Source of the DNA: an uncultured Parabacteroides sp. | GTDB lineage: Bacteria > Bacteroidota > Bacteroidia > Bacteroidales > Tannerellaceae | Assembly: GCF_905196875.1 (NCBI RefSeq) | Contig: NZ_CAJJWO010000007.1 | Span: 1-64,000, forward strand | Length of the DNA stretch: 64,000 nucleotides | Direction: 5' to 3' | Part shown: positions 44,885 to 52,822 of the stretch, one piece after another | Numbering within the stretch: position 1 is the stretch's first letter | How the letters are laid out: the number at the start of each line of letters is the position of its first letter | Program-made: the position numbers and the translations under genes | Notes under the pieces: generated by a model | Seen by the model: the letters and a program-made list of their open reading frames with translations, nothing else | What the model was told of the DNA's origin: nothing | Database searches by the model: none

Positions 44885-45649
44885 ATGGAACTCAATGAAA
44901 TAATTAAACCGGAGAATCTGGTCTATGCAAGGCCGGAATTGATGAACGATAATCCCATGCACTACTGCCCCGGTTGCAGCCACGGTGTCATACACAAGCT
45001 GATCGCTGAAGTGATCGCCGATATGGGAATGGAAGAAAAAACGATCGGTATCTCCCCGGTGGGATGTGCCGTATTCGCATATAACTATCTGGATATCGAC
45101 TGGATAGAAGCCGCTCACGGACGTGCCCCTGCCATTGCATCGGCTATCAAACGCTTGAACCCGGAAAAGATGATTTTCACTTATCAGGGTGACGGTGACC
45201 TGGCTGCTATCGGTACAGCCGAAACGATCCATGCTGCCAACCGTGGCGAAAACATCGTGATCGTATTCGTCAACAACGCGATCTACGGTATGACCGGTGG
45301 TCAGATGGCTCCTACCACACTGGAAGGGATGCCTACTGCTACTTGTCCATACGGTCGTAACATCGCCCTCAACGGTTATCCGCTGAAGATTGGCGATCTG
45401 CTGGCCCAACTGGAAGGAACTTGCCTGGTTACCCGCCAGAGCGTACAGACCGCTGCCGCCGTTCGGAAAGCAAAAAAGATGCTGCGTAAAGCGTTCGAAA
45501 ACTCGATGGCCGGCAAAGGTACTTCGGTTGTCGAATTCGTTTCCACCTGTTCATCCGGCTGGAAGATGACTCCCGAGAAATCAAACAAATGGATGGAAGA
45601 GAATATGTTCCCGTTCTATCCGCTGGGTGATCTTAAGAACGTTGAATAA
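44885..45649 (+). CDS. 2-oxoacid:ferredoxin oxidoreductase beta subunit (thiamine diphosphate-binding)
   Basis: The 254-residue protein carries the thiamine diphosphate motif, from GDGDLAAIGTAETIHAANRG to the Asn pair in VFVNNAIYG (about 100-140). CPGCSHG near residue 28 and CPYGRNIALNGYPLKI further on are typical of the VorA/KorB-type beta subunit. It forms the catalytic core with the alpha subunit encoded at 43533. The gene is framed by two repeat copies: C ends just before its start, and D begins in its stop codon. Confidence 0.9.
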   Translation: MELNEIIKPENLVYARPELMNDNPMHYCPGCSHGVIHKLIAEVIADMGMEEKTIGISPVGCAVFAYNYLDIDWIEAAHGRAPAIASAIKRLNPEKMIFTYQGDGDLAAIGTAETIHAANRGENIVIVFVNNAIYGMTGGQMAPTTLEGMPTATCPYGRNIALNGYPLKIGDLLAQLEGTCLVTRQSVQTAAAVRKAKKMLRKAFENSMAGKGTSVVEFVSTCSSGWKMTPEKSNKWMEENMFPFYPLGDLKNVE

Positions 45650-46076
45650 TGTGCCAATATAGATAATGTGCCAATATGCCAATTAATACGGGGAATATTA
45701 TTCTTGATAAAAGTTTTGCTTTTGCTATTGCTATAATTAATTATTGCGAAACATTGGAGCAAAACAGGAAGTTTGTTATATCCCATCAATTATTAAAAAG
45801 CGGTACATCTATTGGAGCAAATATTAATGAAGCTCAAAATTGCGAAAGTCGTGCTGATTTCATCCATAAGTTTAAAATAGCTGCCAAGGAGGCCGAAGAT
45901 ACCAAATATTGGCTGCTATTATGCCAACAGGCAGATAATTATCCTTTTGAAGAGAAGTTATTAAATGATCTTTCCGATATATTGAGATTGACTAACAGCA
46001 TTATTAATTCAGCCAAAAAATCAATGTAGCTTTTAGTAATTGGCACATTGGCATATTGGCATATTAGCAAATTATT
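45645..46076. repeat. Octamer inverted-repeat element, copy D, carrying a gene in its loop
   Basis: It begins AATAAT, overlapping the beta subunit stop. Left arm (45651-45683): GTGCCAAT, a 9-base degenerate unit, GTGCCAAT, ATGCCAAT. Right arm (46039-46070): ATTGGCAC, ATTGGCAT, ATTGGCAT, ATTAGCAA, then ATTATT. The loop is about 355 bases and holds the four-helix-bundle gene, whose ATG is the first three bases of the last left octamer. The element ends 3 bases before the gamma subunit start. The other four copies have the same arms but loops of only about 18-40 bases. Confidence 0.85.
45676..46029 (+). CDS. Four-helix-bundle protein of the S23 / 23S rRNA IVS family
   Basis: The 117-residue protein has the family pattern: NIILDKSFAFAIAIINYCET near the start, LLKSGTSIGANINEAQ (about 41-56) and KFKIAAKEAEDTKYWLLLCQ (about 66-85), predicted to fold as four helices. 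Relatives are encoded inside intervening sequences of 23S rRNA in some bacteria and resemble the accessory protein Avd of diversity-generating retroelements; their biochemical role is mostly unknown. Here the gene lies in the loop of repeat copy D between the beta and gamma subunit genes, and its first codons (ATGCCAATT, Met-Pro-Ile) are repeat sequence. It therefore looks like the resident gene of the element, not part of the enzyme. Confidence 0.88.
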   Translation: MPINTGNIILDKSFAFAIAIINYCETLEQNRKFVISHQLLKSGTSIGANINEAQNCESRADFIHKFKIAAKEAEDTKYWLLLCQQADNYPFEEKLLNDLSDILRLTNSIINSAKKSM

Positions 46077-46079
46077 ACA

Positions 46080-46622
46080 ATGAAACAAGAAATTATTATA
46101 GCAGGCTTTGGCGGACAAGGCGTTCTGTCGATGGGTAAGATACTTGCTTATTCCGGACTAATGGAAGGAAAGGAAGTTAGCTGGATGCCTTCATACGGAC
46201 CAGAACAACGCGGCGGAACGGCCAATGTAACGGTAATTCTGAGCGACGATCCGATCAGTTCTCCGATCCTGAATGAATATGATATCGCAATCATCCTGAA
46301 CCAGCCTTCGATGGATAAGTTCGAAAGCAAGGTAAAACCGGGCGGTATTCTGATCTACGACGGATATGGTATACATACTCCGGTTAAACGTACCGACATC
46401 AGCGTTTACCGCGTGGATGCCATGGATGCAGCAACCGAAATGAAGAATGAAAAAGCATTCAATATGCTTATACTGGGCGGTTTATTAAAAATTGTTCCGA
46501 TGGTAAAACTTGAGAATGTATTGCTGGGCCTGAAGAAATCCCTGCCCGAACGTCATCACAAGCTGATCCCGATGAACGAAGCCGCCATAAAGAAAGGCAT
46601 GGAGATCATACAGAAGGTATAA
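46080..46622 (+). CDS. 2-oxoacid:ferredoxin oxidoreductase gamma subunit
   Basis: The 180-residue protein matches the POR/KOR gamma domain: GFGGQGVLSMGKILAYSGL (about 8-26), SYGPEQRGGTANVTVILSDD (about 38-57) and the conserved NMLILGGLL further on. It completes the four-subunit enzyme with the genes at 43298, 43533 and 44885. In most relatives gamma follows beta directly; here the element with the four-helix-bundle gene separates them. The stop codon runs into repeat copy E. Confidence 0.92.
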   Translation: MKQEIIIAGFGGQGVLSMGKILAYSGLMEGKEVSWMPSYGPEQRGGTANVTVILSDDPISSPILNEYDIAIILNQPSMDKFESKVKPGGILIYDGYGIHTPVKRTDISVYRVDAMDAATEMKNEKAFNMLILGGLLKIVPMVKLENVLLGLKKSLPERHHKLIPMNEAAIKKGMEIIQKV

Positions 46623-46729
46623 TAATATGCCAATATTTTAATGTACCAATGTGCCAATTAAACGAAAGCCTTCAATAGGTAAATAAGGTTTATTGGCATA
46701 TTGGCACATTGATTTATTAGCACATTATA
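46621..46729. repeat. Octamer inverted-repeat element, copy E
   Basis: It begins AATAAT within the gamma subunit stop. Left octamers (46627-46658): ATGCCAAT, ATTTTAAT, GTACCAAT, GTGCCAAT. Right octamers (46692-46723): ATTGGCAT, ATTGGCAC, ATTGATTT, ATTAGCAC, then ATTATA. The loop is about 33 bases. The next start codon is 15 bases away, with a -7 box in between. Confidence 0.85.
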
Positions 46730-46738
46730 TTATCTTTG
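46708..46738 (+). promoter_or_regulatory. Promoter at the edge of repeat copy E
   Basis: TATCTTTG (46731-46738) matches the -7 consensus, and a TTG at 46709-46711 inside the last-but-one octamer is at the right distance for a -33 box. The start codon at 46745 is only 7 bases after the -7 box, so the porin mRNA would be nearly leaderless if this is used. Confidence 0.45.
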
Positions 46739-46744
46739 CAACCC

Positions 46745-48874
46745 ATGAAGCATTGCTTATACATATTATTGTTGCTGATAGTATCTGCCGTAACCGTTCA
46801 GGCTCAGAGAGGAGCACGTGGCAGATCAGAAGGAGGAGGAAAACGTGGTGGCTTCTCTTTGTCGAACCTTTCTTCATCACAGAAAGAGATACCCGACAGT
46901 TTATTGGTTGTGGACAGTGCCGCTCTGAAATCCAAACGTCTTATCGCTTACCACCTTACCCCTCTTTTAGGGGAAGCCTATGTAGCTCCGCTGGATACCA
47001 ACAAGCTGAACTTCGGTAATACGACATTGGTTGAAAGCAAGTCTCTGGCTATCGGATACCTGGCAAACCTGGGTTCTCCGGCACAGACAAAGATCTTTTC
47101 CGAACGGAAAGAACCCCGCGACTTTATTTTTGCCGATGCCTACGACTACTACATCACGACACCGGAGAATGCTTATTTCTACAACACTAAAATACCTTAT
47201 ACCAACATCATGTACACCTCCGCCGGCGGTAGTACCAATAAGGAAGAACAGTTGAAAGGGACTATGACCATGAACTTCGGCAAGAAGATCAACGTGGGTG
47301 GAGATATCGACTATATCTATGGACGAGGACATTACAAAGACAACGGTGACAAATTGCTAAGTTACCGCCTGTTCGGTAGTTACCAGACCGACCGTTACGA
47401 AATGCATGCTTACCTAAGTAACTTTAACTTTGTAAATTACGAAAACGGTGGTCTTGCCAATGACTCGACAATCAATCACCCGGACGAGTATTTCCCCGAA
47501 GGGCGTCCTTCCGATACCAAATCGTACGACGTACGTTACTTGGCAAGTGCATGGAACCGTGTACGCGGTAAACGGTATTTCCTTACTCAACGATATAACC
47601 TCGGATTTACCCGCGAACTGGAAGAAACCGACGAAGAAGGGAACCCGAAAGAAGTATTCGTGCCTGTATCCAGCATCATCCATACAATCGATTATGAAGA
47701 CAACCGTCGCCGGTTTATCTCTCATAGCAATCTGCTCGACTCAGCATATATAGTTAAAGACGGTGATAAAAGTTTTCCCCGTATCTATGGACTGGGAGCA
47801 ACACTAAACGACCAGACATCTTCATGGAATTTAAAAAACACAATCGGACTTTCTCTCCGGGAAGGATTCCAGGATTGGGCTAAATTCGGATTGACGGCAT
47901 TCGTTAGTTTGGAGAAACGTCGATTCAAACTAGATCCCAGGATCGAAGGACTTGATTATGGAGAATATGGTAGAGGTCCTAATTTCTCAGTCGACAATGT
48001 CGATCTGAACAATCTTCCGAAAGAAAAGATATACGATGAGTTTTCAACTTATATCGGAGCTGAATTATCTAAACGTATGGGAAGTATTCTGACCTATAAT
48101 GCCCGGGGTGAACTTTGCCTCATTGGTAGTGATGTCGGCGAATTCCGCGCTACAGGAGATTTGCAGACACGTTTCAAACTGTTTAGAAAGGAAGCAACGA
48201 TCAAAGCGAACGCTTACATTAAAAATGTAACCCCCGCTTTCTATATGCGTCATAATCATTCCCGTTATTTCTGGTGGGACAATGATCAGTTTAAAAAGAT
48301 ACAGCAGATATATGTTGGTGGAGAAGTCAATCTCGAATCGACCGGAACTACATTATCAGCAGGAGTGGAAAGTATTCAGAATTACATTTTTTTCAATAAA
48401 ATGGGTATGCCCGAACAACACGGAAGCAATCTGCAGGTGGTAAGTGCCCGCCTAAAACAGGATTTCCGTTACCGTGCTTTTGGTTGGGAAAATGAAATTT
48501 GCTGGCAGATGAGTGGTGACAATGACGTATTACCTCTTCCGAAGTTCAGCGCTTACTCAAATATGTATCTGGCCGCAAAAGTGGCAAAAGTATTGACTGT
48601 TCAGATAGGTGCGAACGTATATTACAACACAGCGTATTATGCGCCCTATTATGAACCGGCAACCCAGCAGTTCCAGGTTCAGGATGAAGTTAAAGTAGGT
48701 AATTATCCTCTTATAAATGCCTATGTAAATTTCCATCTGAAACAGGCCCGCTTCTTCATTATGGCTTACAACCTGAGTAGTAAATTTGTCGAGCCCAATT
48801 ATTTCTCCTTGTCACATTACCCTTTGAATCCGATGGTTCTGAAAATGGGTATTGCCGTTACATTCAATAATTAA
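46745..48874 (+). CDS. Putative porin (Porin_10-like outer membrane beta-barrel)
   Basis: The 709-residue protein has a signal peptide (LYILLLLIVSAVTVQAQ, cleavage near residue 20), a short Gly/Arg-rich linker (RGARGRSEGGGKRGG) and then alternating aromatic-rich strands throughout, for example GGDIDYIYGRGHYKDNGDKL and KVLTVQIGANVYYNTAYYAP. This fits the large Bacteroidetes porin family without TonB or plug domains. The frame could begin at a TTG at 46736, but ATG at 46745 starts the signal peptide properly. It precedes a solute-binding protein gene by 5 bases, so the two may be co-expressed for uptake of a small solute. Confidence 0.82.
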   Translation: MKHCLYILLLLIVSAVTVQAQRGARGRSEGGGKRGGFSLSNLSSSQKEIPDSLLVVDSAALKSKRLIAYHLTPLLGEAYVAPLDTNKLNFGNTTLVESKSLAIGYLANLGSPAQTKIFSERKEPRDFIFADAYDYYITTPENAYFYNTKIPYTNIMYTSAGGSTNKEEQLKGTMTMNFGKKINVGGDIDYIYGRGHYKDNGDKLLSYRLFGSYQTDRYEMHAYLSNFNFVNYENGGLANDSTINHPDEYFPEGRPSDTKSYDVRYLASAWNRVRGKRYFLTQRYNLGFTRELEETDEEGNPKEVFVPVSSIIHTIDYEDNRRRFISHSNLLDSAYIVKDGDKSFPRIYGLGATLNDQTSSWNLKNTIGLSLREGFQDWAKFGLTAFVSLEKRRFKLDPRIEGLDYGEYGRGPNFSVDNVDLNNLPKEKIYDEFSTYIGAELSKRMGSILTYNARGELCLIGSDVGEFRATGDLQTRFKLFRKEATIKANAYIKNVTPAFYMRHNHSRYFWWDNDQFKKIQQIYVGGEVNLESTGTTLSAGVESIQNYIFFNKMGMPEQHGSNLQVVSARLKQDFRYRAFGWENEICWQMSGDNDVLPLPKFSAYSNMYLAAKVAKVLTVQIGANVYYNTAYYAPYYEPATQQFQVQDEVKVGNYPLINAYVNFHLKQARFFIMAYNLSSKFVEPNYFSLSHYPLNPMVLKMGIAVTFNN

Positions 48875-48879
48875 ATAGT

Positions 48880-49707
48880 ATGAAATCGCGGAAGTTACTG
48901 GTGGTCTATATGATTCTGCTGGCAATTGTTCTGATTGCCATGTTCCAACTATTTCAGTTCAACAAAGAAAAACCGGTTCTACCCAGAGATTATCCCGAAA
49001 TAAAGGAAGAAGGTATCCTGCGTATAGTGACAGAGTATAATCAATCGGGATATTATGTAGCCGGAGATACGATCGAAGGTTTCCAGTATGAACTCAGCCA
49101 GGCTATAGCCAAACTATCCGGACTGGAAGTTCAGACCCATCTGGAAATGAGCCTAGCCGAAAGTTTCCGGGAATTATCAGAAAATAAGTGTGACGTAATT
49201 GCCCGGAACATCCCTATTACAAGTGATAATAAAGAAGAATATCTATTCACCGAACCGATCGTATTGAATAAGCAAGTCTTGGTACAACGTACGGAAGATG
49301 CAAATAATGGATTTAAACCAATCCGCAACCAATTGGATCTGGCTCAAAAGACTTTATATATCCCTAAGGACTCTCCGGCCAAGCTGCGTCTACAAAACCT
49401 GGCACATGAAATCGGTGATACGATATATATCAAAGAAGACGAACTTTATTCCAGCGAACAACTGGCTATTATGGTTGCCAAAGGAGATATTGATTATGCG
49501 GTTTGCGATCAGCAAATAGCAAAAATATCCAAAGAGAATCTGCCTGAAATAGATATCGACACAGATATCAGTTTCACGCAACTGCAATCATGGGCAGTAC
49601 GCAAAGACTCCCCTATCCTACTCGACAGCCTGAACAGCTGGCTTTCACAAATTAAAGAAAGCGGCTTGTATAAGGAAATATACAAGCGCTATTATGGAAA
49701 TAAATAA
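48880..49707 (+). CDS. Membrane-anchored periplasmic solute-binding protein (family 3)
   Basis: The 275-residue protein has one N-terminal transmembrane helix (about 7-26, LLVVYMILLAIVLIAMFQLF) with no cleavage site, followed by a bilobed solute-binding fold (about 42-270): ILRIVTEYNQSGYY, GFQYELSQAIAKLSGLEVQT, ENKCDVIARNIPITSD and a C-terminal WLSQIKESGLYKEIYKRYYG. It resembles the N-terminal half of the lytic transglycosylase MltF but has no transglycosylase domain. No amino acid ABC permease or ATPase is encoded nearby. It may work with the porin upstream or act as a sensor. It is convergent with a histidine kinase gene, 3 bases apart. Confidence 0.82.
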   Translation: MKSRKLLVVYMILLAIVLIAMFQLFQFNKEKPVLPRDYPEIKEEGILRIVTEYNQSGYYVAGDTIEGFQYELSQAIAKLSGLEVQTHLEMSLAESFRELSENKCDVIARNIPITSDNKEEYLFTEPIVLNKQVLVQRTEDANNGFKPIRNQLDLAQKTLYIPKDSPAKLRLQNLAHEIGDTIYIKEDELYSSEQLAIMVAKGDIDYAVCDQQIAKISKENLPEIDIDTDISFTQLQSWAVRKDSPILLDSLNSWLSQIKESGLYKEIYKRYYGNK

Positions 49708-49710
49708 TTA

Positions 49711-51279
49711 CTAATCGTGGGTAGGTAGAATGAACGAGAAAGTCGAACCTTCCCCCAATTTCGACTCTACTTGGATCGAACCACCCATTTTGGTTACTAA
49801 ACTTCTGCAAATCGCCAGGCCAAGACCGATACCTTCCATATAATCGTTGATCTTCACAAAACGCTTAAACAGACTTTGTAGCTTGTCTTCAGCAATACCT
49901 AAGCCGGTATCCTTTACATAAAAATTCAAGCGACCGTCTCCCAGATCTTTATATCCCATAGTGATACTACCCTGCTTCGTATTCTTGATCGCATTATTTG
50001 CCAGGTTATTTATAAGCTGCAACAAACGAATCTGGTCTGTACCAAACGTGCATTGCTCCAACCCTTTTTCCAGTATTAAATCTACCCCTTTCGGCATACG
50101 AAGTTTGATGGAAGCATACGTGTTATCCATCATCTCATTCAGATCAATAGGAGCATAACTAATTTTTATTGCATCCGCTTCGATCTTCGACAGATCGAGT
50201 ATATCGTTGATCAGCTGCATAAGCAACTGGTTATTTGACTTGATGATCTCATAATATGACATACGCTCCTCGTCTGTATCTGCAAACGCCATCAGTTCGG
50301 AAAAGCCGGTTATAGCATTCAATGGCGTACGGATCTCATGACTCATATCCGCCAGATACTTCGATTTCATTTTATCAGCAACCTCTGCCTTCTCACGAGC
50401 TTCTTCCAGAGTCAACTCCTGATCCTTCCGATCTTGTATATTGGTAGAACAACCGAGAATAACCAAAGGACGTCCTTTGACATCCCGCTCATAAATATAA
50501 GCTGACGATTCGCGCCAATGATAATCTTCCAGTTCCGAGTACTTTACACGCATCTCCATTTTCACTTCAGTCAACTTACCGGTACACATCTTTTCAAAAA
50601 GATCCCAATAAACTTCCCGATCGTCAGGATGAATATAAGTCATAAACGTTGTTCCCGGCATAACTGTATGACTATCCGGATGATCATCCCAACTATTTAG
50701 TTGAACCAAAGCATCTTTATAACCGTTCTTACTATCGGGATTAATAAAAATAGAACAAGTCCGGATATCACTCGACTGCAAAGCTATCTTAGTGAGCATC
50801 TGGGTTCTTTTAAGCGCATCTTCAACAGATTTTTTAGATGTTATATCCCGCCATAATGCAAGAAGAAGCGTTTTTCCACAATTCAACGAAATTGGAAATT
50901 TTGTAACTTCAATATCTTTAAATTCACCGGTTGCAGTTTTTACCTGTCCTTGAAATTCTACCGTTTTCCCGGTATTGATCACTTCCCTGTCAATCTCACA
51001 ACGCTTTTCAATCGACAGTAAAGCATCGTAATTTACTTCGAAATCGTCATGTCCCTCTATCTGGGAAGTATTAATTCCCGTAATATCTTCCATGAACTTA
51101 TTCCAGTAAAGATAATTGAAATGATCGTCTGCATCTTTTACAAATACACCTAATGGCAGATGATCCAGGATCGTATTCAGTAATTCACGAATACTATCTT
51201 GTTCCTCCTTTAAAGTTAACTCTGACTGAAGGTCGTCAAGGCCGTCATTTATCCCCATATCACTTACTGTTTTTATCAA
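49711..51279 (-). CDS. Soluble PAS-domain sensor histidine kinase
   Basis: The 522-residue protein has no membrane helix. It has a PAS domain (about 30-150; LDHLPLGVFVKDADDHFNYL), a second PAS/PAC-like domain (about 165-285), a HisKA box with the phosphoacceptor His (MSHEIRTPLNAITGFSELM, near residue 315) and a HATPase domain (LINNLANNAIKNTKQGSIT, VKDTGLGIAEDKLQSLF, GIGLGLAICRSL). It has no receiver domain, and no partner regulator gene is adjacent, so it is an orphan kinase. It is convergent with the solute-binding protein gene. Confidence 0.92.
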   Translation of the reverse strand: MIKTVSDMGINDGLDDLQSELTLKEEQDSIRELLNTILDHLPLGVFVKDADDHFNYLYWNKFMEDITGINTSQIEGHDDFEVNYDALLSIEKRCEIDREVINTGKTVEFQGQVKTATGEFKDIEVTKFPISLNCGKTLLLALWRDITSKKSVEDALKRTQMLTKIALQSSDIRTCSIFINPDSKNGYKDALVQLNSWDDHPDSHTVMPGTTFMTYIHPDDREVYWDLFEKMCTGKLTEVKMEMRVKYSELEDYHWRESSAYIYERDVKGRPLVILGCSTNIQDRKDQELTLEEAREKAEVADKMKSKYLADMSHEIRTPLNAITGFSELMAFADTDEERMSYYEIIKSNNQLLMQLINDILDLSKIEADAIKISYAPIDLNEMMDNTYASIKLRMPKGVDLILEKGLEQCTFGTDQIRLLQLINNLANNAIKNTKQGSITMGYKDLGDGRLNFYVKDTGLGIAEDKLQSLFKRFVKINDYMEGIGLGLAICRSLVTKMGGSIQVESKLGEGSTFSFILPTHD

Positions 51280-51439
51280 AATCGGGTATAAAGATATTTA
51301 TTTTTATTATACTGCACTAAAAAACGCCAATAAATTCAACGCCTGCAACAAAAAAAAGAGTATTTATAACAAGAGCACTTACTTCTATATAGAATTTGGT
51401 AAATATTATTTACCTTTACGGTGAATTTAATGATAGAAG

Positions 51440-52738
51440 ATGAGATTTGACGAATTGGATTTAGAGGAGGCCGTACTTGACGGACTCGATGCTATGAATT
51501 TTCAGGAAACTACTCCTGTACAGGAATTAACAATTCCGGTTATTTTAGAAGGGAAAGACATCATAGCCTGCGCGCAGACGGGAACAGGGAAAACCGCTGC
51601 TTACGTATTACCTTTAATTAACGAACTAAGTAAAGGTAACCATCCGGATAATGCCATTAATGCAATCATTATGGCTCCAACCCGTGAATTGGCTCAACAG
51701 ATCGACCAACAGATTGAAGGTTTTACATACTTCGTTCCGGTATCGGCCGTTGCCGTATATGGCGGAACCGACGGTATTGCCTGGGAACAACAGAAACGGG
51801 GTATGGAAATGGGGGCCGACATTGTGATCGCTACCCCAGGGCGTTTATTATCACATATCAAACTGGGCACGGTAGATCTATCGCAGGTTTCATACTTCGT
51901 TCTCGATGAAGCCGATCGTATGCTGGATATGGGATTTTACGACGACATCATGCAGGTACATAAGCAACTGCCTCAAACCTGCCAAACTATCATGTTTTCA
52001 GCGACCATGCCTCCAAAAATCAGGACGTTAGCAAAAACGATCTTAAAAGATCCGGAAGAAGTTAAAATCGCAATCTCCCGCCCTCCCGAATCTATCATGC
52101 AGACGGCTTATATCTGTTACGATCCGCAAAAAATAAAGATACTCGAAGATTTGTTCCAACAAAGCCGTCCACAACGTGTCATCATATTTTCTTCTTCCAA
52201 GATGAAAGTAAAAGAACTTGCTTCCACCTTGAAACGCATGAAGTTTAATGTCGCAGCCATGCATTCCGACCTGGAGCAATCGCAACGTGAAGAAGTAATG
52301 AAAGAATTTAAGAATGGACGTATAGATATTCTGGTAGCAACCGACGTGGTATCACGCGGTATAGACATCAATGATATACGACTGGTAGTTAACTTCGATA
52401 TTCCTCACGATCCGGAAGATTATGTACACCGTATCGGCCGTACGGCTCGTGGTACCGGTGGCGAAGGCTTAGCTATCACTTTTGTCGCAATAGAAGAACA
52501 AGCACAGTTCAAACGAATTGAGATATTCCTGGAGAAAGAAGTCTACAAAATACCGATCGATCCAAAATTCGGAGAAGCCCCTTTATATGAACCTGAAAAG
52601 TATGGAAATATGCGTCGTGGCCGCGGTCGTCCATCCAAATCCGGCAACGGAGGAGGAAGAAAACCTAGTAATCGCCAAGGAGGTAGTAACTCCGGAAAAG
52701 GACAGCAACACCGTGGCAGACCTAGAAAAGATGCTTGA
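51440..52738 (+). CDS. DEAD-box RNA helicase
   Basis: The 432-residue protein has the full set of helicase motifs: Q motif (NFQETTPVQELTIPVIL), motif I AQTGTGKT (about 48-55), Ia PTRELAQQ, II VLDEADRML (about 154), III SATMPP, IV to VI including TDVVSRGIDI and HRIGRTARG. A basic Gly/Arg-rich tail (about 390-432) is typical of RhlE-like helicases that remodel ribosomal or messenger RNA. It is monocistronic, with a bidirectional terminator at 52765 shared with rho. Confidence 0.94.
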   Translation: MRFDELDLEEAVLDGLDAMNFQETTPVQELTIPVILEGKDIIACAQTGTGKTAAYVLPLINELSKGNHPDNAINAIIMAPTRELAQQIDQQIEGFTYFVPVSAVAVYGGTDGIAWEQQKRGMEMGADIVIATPGRLLSHIKLGTVDLSQVSYFVLDEADRMLDMGFYDDIMQVHKQLPQTCQTIMFSATMPPKIRTLAKTILKDPEEVKIAISRPPESIMQTAYICYDPQKIKILEDLFQQSRPQRVIIFSSSKMKVKELASTLKRMKFNVAAMHSDLEQSQREEVMKEFKNGRIDILVATDVVSRGIDINDIRLVVNFDIPHDPEDYVHRIGRTARGTGGEGLAITFVAIEEQAQFKRIEIFLEKEVYKIPIDPKFGEAPLYEPEKYGNMRRGRGRPSKSGNGGGRKPSNRQGGSNSGKGQQHRGRPRKDA

Positions 52739-52764
52739 CATAGGAAATTCATTACAATACAAAC

Positions 52765-52801
52765 AAAAAGGAGATATACCGCGATGGTATATCTCCTTTT
52801 T
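52765..52801. terminator. Bidirectional Rho-independent terminator between the helicase gene and rho
   Basis: A 16-base perfect stem, AAAAAGGAGATATACC (52765-52780) with GGTATATCTCCTTTTT (52786-52801), and a 5-base loop. A and T runs at the ends serve both strands. Confidence 0.9.
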
Positions 52802-52822
52802 CATATAATAGTTATTATCTAT

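Noticed and set aside
45676..46029. An rRNA intervening sequence
   Set aside because: No 23S rRNA sequence flanks the gene; it is between two oxidoreductase subunit genes.
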